From: Pseudomonadota bacterium
Lineage (GTDB): Bacteria > Pseudomonadota > Gammaproteobacteria > Xanthomonadales > Xanthomonadaceae
Direction of reading: 5' to 3'
DNA: 64,000 nucleotides
Assembly: GCA_018241125.1 (NCBI GenBank)
Contig: JAFEEL010000052.1
Coordinates: forward strand, 50,443-114,442
Part shown: in pieces, positions 50,834 to 61,997 of the stretch
Layout of the letters: the number at the start of each line of letters is the position of its first letter
How positions within the stretch are numbered: the stretch's first letter is position 1
Notes under the pieces: model-generated
What the model was told of the DNA's origin: nothing
Seen by the model: the letters and a program-made list of their open reading frames with translations, nothing else
Databases searched by the model: none
Translations under genes and position numbers: made by a program

Positions 50834-51565
50834 GTGGCGGTGACCGCGCCGCCGCCGCGGCGGCGCATGCGCCCGCTGCGCTGGATTTTCCTCTGGCTGC
50901 CGCTGGCGTTCGTGCTGGTCAGCGTGGCGCAGGTGCTGTGCCTGCGCTGGCTCGATCCGCCGACCAGCGCGTTCATGCTCGAACGCAGATTCGAGGCGTG
51001 GCAGGTGGGCGATCGCGATTTCCGCCTGCATTACCGCTGGCGACCGCTGGGCGAAATCTCACGCTGGCTGCCGGCCAGCGCGATCGCCAGCGAGGACCAG
51101 AAGTTCTTCACCCACCACGGTTTCGACTATCAGGCCATGGACAAGGCGTGGGACCACAACGAAGACGGCGGACGCATCCGTGGCGGCAGCACGATCAGCC
51201 AGCAGGTCGCCAAGAACATGTTCCTGTGGGGCGGGCGCAGCTATGTCCGCAAGGGGCTGGAGGCGTGGTACACGGTGCTGATCGAGCAGCTGTGGGGCAA
51301 GCGGCGGATTCTGGAGGTGTACGTCAACGTGGCCGAGTTCGGCGATGGCGTATACGGCGCCGATGCCGCCGCCCGCGAGCTGTTCGCCACCACGCCCGAG
51401 CGCCTGAGCGCGGCGCAGAGCGCCCGGCTGGCGGCGGTGCTGCCCAGCCCACGGCGTTGGTCGGCGGCCCATCCGGGCGCCTATGTGCAGCGACGTGCGG
51501 CGTGGATCGAACGGCAGGTACGGCAACTGGGCGGGCCGGGGCTTGGTGACATGCAGCGGCGGTGA
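50834..51565 (+). CDS. mtgA: Monofunctional biosynthetic peptidoglycan transglycosylase
   Basis: MtgA polymerises lipid II into glycan strands in the periplasm. The 243-residue protein, matching the E. coli length, has one membrane anchor ([20 protein letters not shown]). The GT51 catalytic domain has the catalytic Glu in [16 protein letters not shown], then [39 protein letters not shown] and a late second Glu region. The GTG at 50834 was chosen because GAGG (50821-50824) is 9 nt upstream. ATG 50867 has no ribosome site, and ATG 50726 would add 36 residues. Confidence 0.93.
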   Translation: MAVTAPPPRRRMRPLRWIFLWLPLAFVLVSVAQVLCLRWLDPPTSAFMLERRFEAWQVGDRDFRLHYRWRPLGEISRWLPASAIASEDQKFFTHHGFDYQAMDKAWDHNEDGGRIRGGSTISQQVAKNMFLWGGRSYVRKGLEAWYTVLIEQLWGKRRILEVYVNVAEFGDGVYGADAAARELFATTPERLSAAQSARLAAVLPSPRRWSAAHPGAYVQRRAAWIERQVRQLGGPGLGDMQRR

Positions 51566-51667
51566 GGTGCTGCGGGTTTGATGTTTGGCTGCATCGATGG
51601 GCCAGCCGCGCGCTATGATCGTCCCACCGCGCCGCTGCGGCGCGAACCGTACTCGCAGGAGTCCGCC

Positions 51668-52096
51668 ATGAAACTCGTTCGACACCTGTTGGCGCAAAAA
51701 TCCGTTGCCCTCGTCGCCGTCGAGCCGTCCGCCACCGTGTTCGAGGCGATCGGGGTGATGGCCCGGCACGAGACCGGCTCGGTGCTGGTCATGCACGCCG
51801 GCACACTGCTCGGCATCCTCTCCGAGCGCGATTACACCCGCAAGATCGTGCTCAAGGGGCGGGCGTCGGCGACCACGCCCGTATCGGAAATCATGAGCTC
51901 GCCGGTGGTCACCGTCGGGCCGGACGAGTCCGTGCAGCAGTGCATGCAGTTGATGACCCAGCGCCGCTTTCGTCACTTGGCCGTGGTCGAGGCCGGCAAG
52001 GTGATCGGGGTGGTGTCGATCGGCGACATGGTCAAGGCGATGCTGGAGCTGCAACAGGAAGAAATCGCGCAGTTGCAGCAGTACATTTCGAGCTGA
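51668..52096 (+). CDS. Two-CBS-domain protein
   Basis: The 142-residue protein consists of two CBS motifs (ATVFEAIGVMARHETGSVLV with GILSERDYTRKIVLKG; PDESVQQCMQLMTQRRFRHL with VIGVVSIGDMVKAMLE) and a short helical tail. Stand-alone CBS pairs bind adenine nucleotides and sense energy charge; the effector here is unknown. AGGAG (51658-51662) is 5 nt before ATG 51668. Confidence 0.9.
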   Translation: MKLVRHLLAQKSVALVAVEPSATVFEAIGVMARHETGSVLVMHAGTLLGILSERDYTRKIVLKGRASATTPVSEIMSSPVVTVGPDESVQQCMQLMTQRRFRHLAVVEAGKVIGVVSIGDMVKAMLELQQEEIAQLQQYISS

Positions 52097-52200
52097 AGTC
52101 GCCAGCGTACCCGTGGGGCCGACGGACGGATCGCTCCGCCGTCGTGCTGCCCGGTAGACTGGTCTGCCGCCAAGCCCTGCGTTCCGAGCGCCCCGCTGCC

Positions 52201-52554
52201 GTGCGACTGATCGAACTGCTGCCCAACTTCATCTCCGAACTGCAGATCGTCTGCGAGCAGCTCGGTCGTCAGGATTTGACCAAGCAACTGGCCACGGTCG
52301 AGCTGGACTCCAACAGCTACGATGCCGACACCCGGGTCGTGCACCTGCGTTTGCGCCCGGGTCGACCGATCGCCAGTCTCGGCGACCAGCCGGCGCGCAC
52401 CGAGCCGGCCCCGGCCAACGAGGATGTGCTGCTGCGCCATCGCTATGGGGTGCGCGTGCATACCGACAACGTCGGATACCTGCGGCAGATGACGGTGGCC
52501 GAGGGCGTGGAGATCGCCGAGGCGCTGGGGCGCTATTCGCCGCTGCGGCGTTGA
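52201..52554 (+). CDS. Conserved small protein of unknown function
   Basis: The 117-residue product starts at GTG 52201 (VRLIELLPNFISELQIVCEQ). It contains a strand-rich central part (VELDSNSYDADTRVVHLRLR) and ends NVGYLRQMTVAEGVEIAEAL. The VVHLRL and DNVGYLRQMTVAEG pieces resemble DUF2283-type folds, but the match is weak. No clear ribosome site precedes it. It lies 104 bp after the CBS gene, possibly in the same transcript, and ahead of the four-hairpin element. Confidence 0.55.
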   Translation: MRLIELLPNFISELQIVCEQLGRQDLTKQLATVELDSNSYDADTRVVHLRLRPGRPIASLGDQPARTEPAPANEDVLLRHRYGVRVHTDNVGYLRQMTVAEGVEIAEALGRYSPLRR

Positions 52555-52590
52555 TCGAGCCGTCGGCGCCGGCGCGGGCCGCGGACGCTG

Positions 52591-52736
52591 CCCGCAGGCT
52601 GGTGAACACAGCCTGCGGGAGAGATCCGGGGATGGATCGCACGCCAAGCAAACGCGCAAGTGTTTGATTGGGCGCAGCCCAGTACGGGCATGTACCGGAC
52701 TGGGTGACTTGAAAATGGGCAGGAACGCCCATTTTC
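52591..52736 (+). other. Multi-hairpin leader before yheS, including four-hairpin element copy B
   Basis: First comes a hairpin at 52591-52619 (10-bp perfect arms, CCCGCAGGCT). Then the element: H1 52623-52638 (GATCC-GGGGAT-GGATC), H2 52644-52671 (12-nt arms with one mismatch, GCAA loop), H3 52678-52704 (contains GTACGGGCATGTACCGGA), H4 52711-52736 (GAAAATGGGC arms, AGGA-type loop). H4 ends 25 bp before the yheS ATG. Order, sizes and loops match copy A at 11899-12012, with changed but still paired stems. Confidence 0.75.
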
Positions 52737-52761
52737 AACAACCTGATAATATCCGCGCCCC

Positions 52762-54750
<1,989 letters not shown>

Positions 54751-54819
54751 TCCGCGCCACGCTTGAACGCTGCTGCCGGCAACCCCACTTCCATCACGTT
54801 TCATCGCCACCCCACCGCC

Positions 54820-55200
54820 ATGCCCATCTACGGATTCGAGTGCGACGCCTGCGGCCATCGGTTCGATCGCCTGCAAAAACTCTCCGACGCCGACCCATCC
54901 ACCTGCCCGCAGTGCGGCAAGCCGGCGCTGCGCCGACAACTGTCCGCGCCGTCGTTCCGCCTGTCCGGCAGCGGTTGGTATGAGACCGATTTCAAGAAGG
55001 ACGGCGAGAAGAAACACAACCTCGCCGAGAAAGGCGACAGTGCGGCAGCGGGCGACAAAGCCAGCGACAAAACCGCAGCGTCAAGCACGACGGAGAGCAA
55101 ACCTGGCGGCGGCGAGCCCAAATCCGCCGCGCCCGCAGATAGCGCGAAAGCCGCGCCCAAGGCCGAGACCAAGCCCGCCAGCCCGCCGACCGCGGACTGA
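54820..55200 (+). CDS. FmdB-family zinc-ribbon protein
   Basis: The 126-residue protein begins MPIYGFECDACGHRFDRLQK and has a second pair in CPQCGKPALRRQLSAPSFRL: the four-cysteine FmdB ribbon. A low-complexity tail of Lys/Ala/Ser/Pro follows. The family is a putative regulator of unknown role. Start at 54820 gives the canonical N-terminus. It lies upstream of aspS, as often seen in Proteobacteria. Confidence 0.9.
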   Translation: MPIYGFECDACGHRFDRLQKLSDADPSTCPQCGKPALRRQLSAPSFRLSGSGWYETDFKKDGEKKHNLAEKGDSAAAGDKASDKTAASSTTESKPGGGEPKSAAPADSAKAAPKAETKPASPPTAD

Positions 55201-55421
55201 CTCGCGCGGGACACGGCGGCGCGACGGCGTCACGGACATCCCGTTCGTGGTGAGGAGCCATCGAGTCGCGCGCAGCGCGATCGAGATGGCGTCTCGAACC
55301 ACGCCGGACGGTGGCCAATCGTTCCAGTACGCCACGTGTCAGGCACCGCGTCGGCGCAGTCGGTAAACTAGGCGGCTATGCCGTGGATTGGTTCGCGGCC
55401 CCCGATAGCTGCGGAGCATCC
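55201..55421. other. aspS upstream region with a long nested hairpin
   Basis: At about 55244-55304 nested arms CGTGGT/ACCACG, CCATC/GATGG and GCGCG/CGCGA form one long imperfect hairpin, of the kind seen for mobile REP-type repeats in this group. The remaining ~115 bp before the aspS start at 55422 has a TAAACTAG-type box near 55364 that could act as a -10. No gene is seen. Confidence 0.5.
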
Positions 55422-57188
55422 ATGCGCACCCACTTTTGCGGCCTCGTCGACGAGGCGCTGATCGGCCAGATCGTCACCGTGTGCGGCTGGGTCAACACCA
55501 ACCGCGTGCAAAGCCACGTCGTGTTCACCGACCTGCGCGACCACGAGGGCGTGGTGCAGGTGGTGGTGGATTCGGACATGGGTGAGTTGTTCAAGACGGC
55601 CGGCGGCTTGAGTCTGGAAAGCTGCCTGTGCGTGACCGGCACGGTGCGCACGCGCCAGGCCGCGAATGAAAAAATCCGCAGTGGCAAGGTGGAACTCGTC
55701 GCCACCGCCATCGACGTGCTCAATCGCGCCGAGCCGCTGCCGTTCCACGCCCACGAAAATGCCGGCGAGGACGTGCGCCTGACTTATCGCTACCTCGATC
55801 TGCGTCGCCCGGAGATGCAGAAGATGATGCGCACGCGCATCGCCTTGGTGCAGGCGCTGCGCCGCTGGCTGGACGCACGCGGCTTCCAGGACATCGAGAC
55901 GCCGATCCTGACCAAGGCCACGCCCGAGGGCGCGCGTGATTTTCTGGTGCCGGCGCGCATGCACCCGGGCGAGTTCTATGCGCTGCCGCAGAGTCCGCAG
56001 TTGTTCAAGCAGATCCTGATGGTGGCCGGCTTCGACCGTTACTACCAGATCGCGCGCTGCTTTCGCGACGAAGCCCTGCGCGCCGACCGCCAGCTCGAGT
56101 TCACCCAGCTCGACATGGAGTTTGCGTGGGTGTCCGAACGCGACGTGCAGGACTGCGTGGAGGCGATGATCCGCGACGTGTTCGCCGAAGTGATGAACGT
56201 TGAGCTGGCCGATCCGTTTCCGCGCATGGGCTATGCCGAGGCGATGGCCCGCTACGGATCGGACAAGCCCGACCTGCGCATCGATCTGGAACTGGTCGAT
56301 ATCGCCGACGCGGTGAGGAACTGCCAGTTCAAGGTGTTCACCGACTGGGCTTCCAACCCTGAGGGTCGCGTGGTCGCGCTGCGTGCGCCCGGGGCCGCCG
56401 GCCATTCGCGCAAGCAACTCGATGCGCTGGCCGCGCACGCGGCGAAGTTCGGCGCCAAGGGCTTGGCGTGGATGAAGATCGAAGACGCCGGCAAGGGCCG
56501 CGACGGCATCAACTCGCCGATCGGCAAGTTCCTCGATGATGCGACGCTGACCGCGATCGTGCATGCAACCGGCGCCACCACCGGCGACCTGCTGCTGTTC
56601 GGTGCCGGTGCGTACAAGACCTGCAGCGAGTTCATGGGCGCGGTGCGCTTGCAGGTCGGCAAGGAACTCCATCTCGTCGCGAAGGAATGGAAGCCGTTGT
56701 GGGTCACCGATTTCCCGATGTTCGAATGGGACGCCGAGGCGCAGCGCTTCGTGGCCCTGCACCATCCGTTCACCGCCCCGGCGGTGGACGACGAAGCCGA
56801 CCTGCGCGCCAACGCCGCCACCGCGGTTTCGCGCGGTTACGATCTGGTGCTCAACGGCAACGAGATCGGTGGCGGTTCGATCCGCATCCATCGTTCGTCG
56901 ATGCAGTCGGCGGTGTTCGACCTGCTCGGCATCGGTCGCGAGGAAGCGCAGGGCAAGTTCGGGTTCCTGCTGGATGCGTTGAAGTACGGCGCGCCGCCGC
57001 ACGGCGGCATCGCGTTTGGCATCGACCGCATCGCCGCGTTGATGGCCGGCACCGAGTCGATCCGCGACGTGATCGCCTTCCCCAAGACCACCACCGCGCA
57101 ATGCCTGATGACCGGCGCGCCTTCGGCCGTACCCGACGCGCAACTGGCGGAAGTGCACGTGGCGGTGAAGGAAAAGGGCACAGCGTGA
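55422..57188 (+). CDS. aspS: Aspartyl-tRNA synthetase
   Basis: The class II synthetase charges tRNA-Asp. The 588-residue bacterial-type enzyme has an N-terminal OB-fold anticodon domain (~1-110, [20 protein letters not shown]). Class II motif 2 is [20 protein letters not shown], a bacterial GAD insertion domain spans ~290-400, and motif 3 is [20 protein letters not shown]. Length matches the family (~590). ATG at 55422 (MRTHFCG) was chosen; the frame is open upstream but not conserved in style. The next gene begins 1 bp after the stop. Confidence 0.96.
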   Translation: MRTHFCGLVDEALIGQIVTVCGWVNTNRVQSHVVFTDLRDHEGVVQVVVDSDMGELFKTAGGLSLESCLCVTGTVRTRQAANEKIRSGKVELVATAIDVLNRAEPLPFHAHENAGEDVRLTYRYLDLRRPEMQKMMRTRIALVQALRRWLDARGFQDIETPILTKATPEGARDFLVPARMHPGEFYALPQSPQLFKQILMVAGFDRYYQIARCFRDEALRADRQLEFTQLDMEFAWVSERDVQDCVEAMIRDVFAEVMNVELADPFPRMGYAEAMARYGSDKPDLRIDLELVDIADAVRNCQFKVFTDWASNPEGRVVALRAPGAAGHSRKQLDALAAHAAKFGAKGLAWMKIEDAGKGRDGINSPIGKFLDDATLTAIVHATGATTGDLLLFGAGAYKTCSEFMGAVRLQVGKELHLVAKEWKPLWVTDFPMFEWDAEAQRFVALHHPFTAPAVDDEADLRANAATAVSRGYDLVLNGNEIGGGSIRIHRSSMQSAVFDLLGIGREEAQGKFGFLLDALKYGAPPHGGIAFGIDRIAALMAGTESIRDVIAFPKTTTAQCLMTGAPSAVPDAQLAEVHVAVKEKGTA

Positions 57189-57189
57189 A

Positions 57190-57903
57190 GTGTCGCGATC
57201 AGCGAATGCGCAGCAAAATCATGAGTGGAGAAATCTGCTCTGGCCCCTGTTCCCCGTGAACGACCACGTCGTCCTCCTGCACGGTCTGTGGTTGCGCGGC
57301 AGCGCGATGGGTTGGCTGCAGCGGCGCCTGCAACGCGAAGGGTTCGCCACGCGGGTGTTCGATTACGCCAGCGTGGACGCGGGGTTGGAGGCGACCGGCG
57401 CGCGCCTGCGCGAGGTGGTGCGCGGGTTGGCCGGGCGCGTGCATCTGGTCGGGCACAGCCTCGGCGGGGTGCTGGCAGCGCTGGTGGTGCAGCGTGATCC
57501 GGATCTGATTGACGGGAGTATCGTCGGCCTTGGCGCGCCGGTGGCTGGCAGCGTGGCGGCGCGGTCGCTGGTGCGGTTACCGGGCGGCCCGGCGCTGCTG
57601 GGCAGCAGCGCGCAGGTGTTGACGCATGGACTGTCGCGCTGGGAGGGCCCACGGCAGCTCGGGATCATCGCTGGGCGCATGCCGCTGGGTTTGGGCTTCC
57701 TGTTCGGCGGTCTGCACTTGCCGCACGATGGCACGGTGGCGGTGGCCGAAACCCGATTGTCCGGGCTGACCGATCACCGCGTCATCGCCGCCGCGCACAC
57801 CGGGCTGGTGTACTCCGAGCTGGCGGCGCGGCATGTGGTGACGTTCTTGCGTGAGGGCCGTTTCGCTGCGGCAAGTCAAACGCGCGAGCGCGCCAGCGCG
57901 TAG
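57190..57903 (+). CDS. Alpha/beta hydrolase (lipase/esterase-like)
   Basis: The 237-residue protein has the alpha/beta-hydrolase core: HVVLLHGLWLRGSAMGWLQR (oxyanion region), the nucleophile elbow VHLVGHSLGGVLAALV, an acid near LPHDGTVAVAET and a late His in LTDHRVIAAAHTGLV. It resembles PGAP1/lipase-type esterases; the substrate is unknown. GTG at 57190 follows the aspS stop directly; GTG 57256 (VNDHVVLL) is an alternative that starts at the fold itself. It is probably in an operon with aspS and yebC. Confidence 0.82.
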   Translation: MSRSANAQQNHEWRNLLWPLFPVNDHVVLLHGLWLRGSAMGWLQRRLQREGFATRVFDYASVDAGLEATGARLREVVRGLAGRVHLVGHSLGGVLAALVVQRDPDLIDGSIVGLGAPVAGSVAARSLVRLPGGPALLGSSAQVLTHGLSRWEGPRQLGIIAGRMPLGLGFLFGGLHLPHDGTVAVAETRLSGLTDHRVIAAAHTGLVYSELAARHVVTFLREGRFAAASQTRERASA

Positions 57904-57936
57904 AATCGCGCGCTTGACCAACGTACGGGGAGTTTC

Positions 57937-58644
57937 ATGGGCCGGGGTCCATCCATCGAAGGCCGCAAGAACGCCGAGGACGCGCGGCGCGGCAAGATTT
58001 TCACCAAGATCATCCGCGAGATCTCCGTGGCCGCCCGCGCCGGTGCCGACCCCAACGGCAACCCGCGACTGCGCGCCGGCATCGACAAGGCGCTGGCCGC
58101 GAACATGCCCAAGGACACCATCGAGCGGGCGATCAAAAAGGCCACCGGCGGGCTGGAAGGCGTGAGCTACGAAGAAATCCGCTACGAGGGCTACGCGCCC
58201 GGCGGGGTGGCGGTGATCGTGGATTGCCTGACCGACAACAAGGTGCGCACGGTGTCCGACGTGCGCCACGCCTTCACCAAGTTCGGCGGCAACCTCGGCA
58301 CCGACGGCTCGGTGGCCTTCATGTTCAAACGCTGCGGCGTGTTGCAGTTCGCCAACGGCAACGAGGAGAAGATCACCGACGCGGCGATCGAGGCCGGTGC
58401 CGATGACGTGATCGCGCACGACAACGGCGTGATCGAAGTGTTGACCGCGTTCGAGTCGTACCTGGCGGTGAAGGCGGCGATCGAGGCGGCGGGCTTCAAG
58501 CCCGATGTCGCCGAAACTACCTACCGCGCCGAGAACGCCATCGCCGTGGCCGGCGAAACCGGCCTGCAGGTCGGCAAGCTGCTGGGTTGGCTGGAAGACA
58601 TGGACGACGTGCAGAACGTGTATTCGAACGCGGAGCTGGAGTGA
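57937..58644 (+). CDS. yebC: YebC/PmpR-family protein (translation factor / transcription regulator)
   Basis: The 235-residue protein shows the three-domain YebC layout: [40 protein letters not shown], and the [20 protein letters not shown] core. Family members have been described as transcription regulators and, more recently, as factors easing ribosome stalling at proline-rich stretches. Location before ruvC-ruvA is standard for Proteobacteria. GGGGAG lies at 57928-57933. Confidence 0.95.
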   Translation: MGRGPSIEGRKNAEDARRGKIFTKIIREISVAARAGADPNGNPRLRAGIDKALAANMPKDTIERAIKKATGGLEGVSYEEIRYEGYAPGGVAVIVDCLTDNKVRTVSDVRHAFTKFGGNLGTDGSVAFMFKRCGVLQFANGNEEKITDAAIEAGADDVIAHDNGVIEVLTAFESYLAVKAAIEAAGFKPDVAETTYRAENAIAVAGETGLQVGKLLGWLEDMDDVQNVYSNAELE

Positions 58645-58648
58645 GAAA

Positions 58649-58833
58649 CCGGGAGCAGGGAGCGGGGAGCCGTGAGCGGGGAACCGGAAGCCGGAAACCG
58701 GGAACAACGCGCGCGCGCCTGTTCCGCAGGTCAGGCTTGTTATATCTACTCGCCGGCTGCTCCCTGTTTCCCGCTCCCCGCTCCTTGCTCCTCGCTCCCC
58801 GCTCCCCGCTTCCCGCTCCCTGCTCCCTGCTCC
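58649..58833. repeat. Two inverted heptamer arrays between yebC and ruvC, abutting the ruvC start
   Basis: The left array (58649-58705) has about eight 7-bp units of the GGGAGCx type. The right array (58757-58833) has about eleven units of the complementary GCTCCCx type. They face each other across about 50 bp, so the transcript could fold into one long hairpin. The right array ends 1 bp before the ruvC ATG (58835) and leaves no Shine-Dalgarno sequence. Confidence 0.88.
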
Positions 58834-58834
58834 A

Positions 58835-59356
58835 ATGACCCGCATCCTTGGCATCGACCCGGGTTCGCAACGCACCGGCGTTGGCATCATCGATGTCGAT
58901 GGCGGTGGGCGCGTCGCCCACGTGTACCACGCGCCGCTGTTGCTGCTGGGCGAGGGCGAGTTCCCGCAGCGGCTCAAGCGCCTGCTCGACGGGCTGGGTG
59001 AGGTGATCGAAGCGTATCAACCGCAGGAAGTGGCGATCGAAAAGGTGTTCATGGCGCGCAACCCGGATTCGGCGCTCAAGCTCGGGCAGGCACGCGGGGC
59101 GGCGATGTGCGCGGCGGTGCTGCGCGAGCTTCCCGTGCACGAGTACGCCGCCAAGGAAATCAAGCTGGCGGTGGTCGGCAGCGGCGGTGCGGACAAGGTG
59201 CAGATCCAGCACATGGTCGGCATCATGTTGAACTTGCACGGCAAGTTGCAGGCCGACGCCGCCGATGCGCTGGCGGTGGCGATCACCCATGCGCACGTGC
59301 GCGCCACCGCGCAGCGGCTGGGCGTGGGCACCCGCACGGCGTGGGGACGGAAATGA
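58835..59356 (+). CDS. ruvC: Holliday junction resolvase RuvC
   Basis: RuvC cuts Holliday junctions made by RuvAB branch migration. The 173-residue protein has the acidic residues of the RNase H fold: Asp7 in [15 protein letters not shown], Glu69 in [12 protein letters not shown] and the late Asp pair in [17 protein letters not shown]. Length matches the family. The stop overlaps the ruvA start as ATGA. The start codon sits directly behind a heptamer array, so initiation signals are unusual. Confidence 0.96.
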   Translation: MTRILGIDPGSQRTGVGIIDVDGGGRVAHVYHAPLLLLGEGEFPQRLKRLLDGLGEVIEAYQPQEVAIEKVFMARNPDSALKLGQARGAAMCAAVLRELPVHEYAAKEIKLAVVGSGGADKVQIQHMVGIMLNLHGKLQADAADALAVAITHAHVRATAQRLGVGTRTAWGRK

Positions 59357-59949
59357 TCGGCAGGCTCAAAGGCATCGTTCTCCACAAGCAACCGCCGTGG
59401 CTGGTGGTGGACGTGCACGGCGTGGGCTACGAACTGGAAGCGCCGATGAGCACCTTCTACGACCTGCCCGAGGTCGGTCGCGAGGTGGCGCTGTTCACTC
59501 ACTACGCGCAGAAGGAAGACTCGGTGTCGCTGTACGGGTTTCTCAGCGAAGCCGAGCGCCGGCTGTTCCGCGACGTGCAAAAAGTGAGCGGCATCGGCGC
59601 GAAGATCGCGCTGGCGATCCTGTCCGGTGCCAGCGTGGGCGAGTTCGCGCGGCTGGTGCAGACCTCCGACGTGGCCGCGCTCACGCGCATCCCGGGCATC
59701 GGCAAGAAAACCGCCGAACGCATCGTGGTGGAACTGCGCGACCGCGCCACCGATCTGGGCGGCCTGCCCTCGGCGCTGTCCGGCAGGGCCGGGGCGCCGG
59801 TCGATCCGCTGGGAGAGGCCATCGCCGCCTTGCAGCAGCTCGGCTACAAACCCGCCGAGGCGTTGAAGATGGCCGAGAAGGTGCAGGTCGACGGCGACGA
59901 CGCCGAGGCGATCATCCGCAAGGCGCTCAAGTCGGCGCTCAAGGCCTGA
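59353..59949 (+). CDS. ruvA: Holliday junction branch-migration protein RuvA
   Basis: RuvA binds the four-way junction and loads RuvB. The 198-residue protein has domain I ([20 protein letters not shown]), the two helix-hairpin-helix motifs ([29 protein letters not shown]) and the small RuvB-contacting domain III ([18 protein letters not shown]). ATG overlaps the ruvC stop by 4 bp. RuvB is not in the window. Confidence 0.96.
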   Translation: MIGRLKGIVLHKQPPWLVVDVHGVGYELEAPMSTFYDLPEVGREVALFTHYAQKEDSVSLYGFLSEAERRLFRDVQKVSGIGAKIALAILSGASVGEFARLVQTSDVAALTRIPGIGKKTAERIVVELRDRATDLGGLPSALSGRAGAPVDPLGEAIAALQQLGYKPAEALKMAEKVQVDGDDAEAIIRKALKSALKA

Positions 59950-59966
59950 ACGGATTGCCATAGACC

Positions 59967-61874
59967 ATGAGCCAGCCTGCGGCCACGCCGATGTCCTCGC
60001 ATCCATCGCACCAGCCGCAGGGCAGCCTGCGCGCGTTGATGCTCGGCGCGATGGGCGTGGTATTCGGCGACATCGGCACCAGCCCGCTGTATACCCTGCA
60101 CGAGATGTTCCTGCCGCACTACCAGCTGCGCCCGGACGAAACCACGGTGCTGGGCGTGCTCTCGCTGATCGTGTGGTCGCTGATCCTGGTGGTGGCGGTC
60201 AAATACGTCTCCATCATCATGCGCGCCGACAACAAGGGCGAGGGCGGCATCATGGCGCTGATGGCGCTGGCGCAGCGCTCTCTGGGCGAGTCGCGCAAGC
60301 TGCGCTATGCGGTGGGCATCCTCGGCATCTTCGGCGCGTCGCTGTTCTTCGGCGACAGCGTGATCACGCCAGCGGTGACCGTGCTGGGCGCGGTCGAAGG
60401 CCTGGAGGTGGCGGCGCCGGGCTTGCGCCCGTTCGTGGTGCCGATTTCCGTGGCGGTGCTGGTGGGCCTGTTCTTGTTCCAGAGCCGCGGTACCGCCAAG
60501 GTGGGCCGCGTGTTCGGGCCGGTGATGCTGCTGTGGTTCGTGGCGATCGGGCTGATCGGGCTGTGGCGAATCGCGCATGCACCCAGCGTGCTGGGCGCGC
60601 TCAACCCGTGGTGGGCGCTGCGTTTTTTCCTCGACCACGGGGTTGCCTCGTTTTTCGTGCTCGGTGCGGTGGTGCTGGCGATCACCGGTGGCGAGGCGCT
60701 GTATGCGGACATGGGCCATTTCGGCCGGGTACCGATTCGCGCGGCATGGTTCCGGTTGGTCATGCCGGCGTTGGTGTTGAATTATTTCGGTCAGGGTGCG
60801 GTGCTGCATGCCGATCCGGCAGCCGCCGCCAATCCGTTCTTCCTGACGGTACCGGGTTGGGCGTTGTACCCGATGATCGGGCTGGCCACCGCGGCGGCGG
60901 TGATCGCCTCGCAATCGGTGATCTCCGGCGCGTTCTCGGTGGCGCGCCAGGCCATGCTGCTCGGCTACATTCCGCGGCTGGCGGTCAAGCACACGTCGGC
61001 CAGCGCCGAGGGGCAGGTCTACGTGCCGGCGGTGAACCGCTTCTTGCTGGTGCTGGTGCTGCTGCTGGTGCTGGCCTTCCAGTCGTCGGTCAAGCTGGCC
61101 GCGGCCTATGGCGTGTCGGTGGCCGGGACGATGCTGATCGACACCTTGTTGCTGATCGTGGTGGCGCGCAACACCTGGCCCGACTCGCGGCGCTGGGTGG
61201 TGCCGCTGGCCTGCGGCCTGTTGCTGGTGGACTTGTCCTTCCTCGGCGGCAACGTGGTGAAGTTCTTCGACGGTGCCTGGGTGCCGGTGGCGCTGGGGCT
61301 GGCCGCATTCACGGCGATGCGTACCTGGCGCCGTGGACGGCTGCTGGTGGCGCAGAGCTTGCGCACGCAGGAGCTGGATCTGGACGTGTTCCTGGCGTCG
61401 TTGGCGGCGCACCCGCCGCACCGCGTGGAGGGCACGGCGGTGTTCCTCACCCCGCGCGGCGAGCACGTGCCGCACGCACTGTTGCACAACCTCAAGCACA
61501 ACAAGGTGCTGCACGAGCGCAACGTGTTGCTCAGCGTGAAAACGCTCGACGTGGCCTACGCCGACTCCGAGGACGCGTGCGCGGTGACCGAACTGGGAAA
61601 TGGCTTCCAGCGCATCGTGCTCAGCTTTGGTTTTGCCGAGGAACCCGACGTGCCGGCGGCGCTGGTGCATGGCGTGTGTGGGCAGGAGTTCGACATGATG
61701 GACACCACGTTCTTTTCCAGCCGCGAGAGCCTGGTCGCGGCGCAGAAGGCGGGAATGGCACGCTGGCGCGACATGCTGTTCGCGTTCATGGCACGCAACG
61801 CCACCTCGGCGACCGATTTTTTCCGCATCCCCGGCAATCGCCTCGTCGAGTTGGGCACCAAGATCGAGATCTGA
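59967..61874 (+). CDS. kup: Kup-type potassium uptake protein, copy 1
   Basis: Kup is a proton-coupled K+ importer. The 635-residue protein has twelve membrane segments in the first ~450 residues: [18 protein letters not shown] with the conserved Asp/Gly, [37 protein letters not shown] and [13 protein letters not shown]. The long cytoplasmic C-terminal domain ends [10 protein letters not shown]. It starts 17 bp after ruvA, so it is likely in the ruv transcript. Confidence 0.95.
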   Translation: MSQPAATPMSSHPSHQPQGSLRALMLGAMGVVFGDIGTSPLYTLHEMFLPHYQLRPDETTVLGVLSLIVWSLILVVAVKYVSIIMRADNKGEGGIMALMALAQRSLGESRKLRYAVGILGIFGASLFFGDSVITPAVTVLGAVEGLEVAAPGLRPFVVPISVAVLVGLFLFQSRGTAKVGRVFGPVMLLWFVAIGLIGLWRIAHAPSVLGALNPWWALRFFLDHGVASFFVLGAVVLAITGGEALYADMGHFGRVPIRAAWFRLVMPALVLNYFGQGAVLHADPAAAANPFFLTVPGWALYPMIGLATAAAVIASQSVISGAFSVARQAMLLGYIPRLAVKHTSASAEGQVYVPAVNRFLLVLVLLLVLAFQSSVKLAAAYGVSVAGTMLIDTLLLIVVARNTWPDSRRWVVPLACGLLLVDLSFLGGNVVKFFDGAWVPVALGLAAFTAMRTWRRGRLLVAQSLRTQELDLDVFLASLAAHPPHRVEGTAVFLTPRGEHVPHALLHNLKHNKVLHERNVLLSVKTLDVAYADSEDACAVTELGNGFQRIVLSFGFAEEPDVPAALVHGVCGQEFDMMDTTFFSSRESLVAAQKAGMARWRDMLFAFMARNATSATDFFRIPGNRLVELGTKIEI

Positions 61875-61997
61875 TCGTCTCGCCGGAGCGTGATCGCTTT
61901 GGTGGAAACAATCCGCGGAATGTGCACAATGCGCACTTTCCGCCGCCCGACGCCCCGCGCCGTACGACTGGATGCGTTCGACGCAGCGAGGCAGGTC

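Noticed and set aside
52711-52736. Simple intrinsic terminator before yheS
   Set aside because: The stem is good but is followed by CAACAACC rather than a U-tract, and it matches hairpin 4 of the repeated element.
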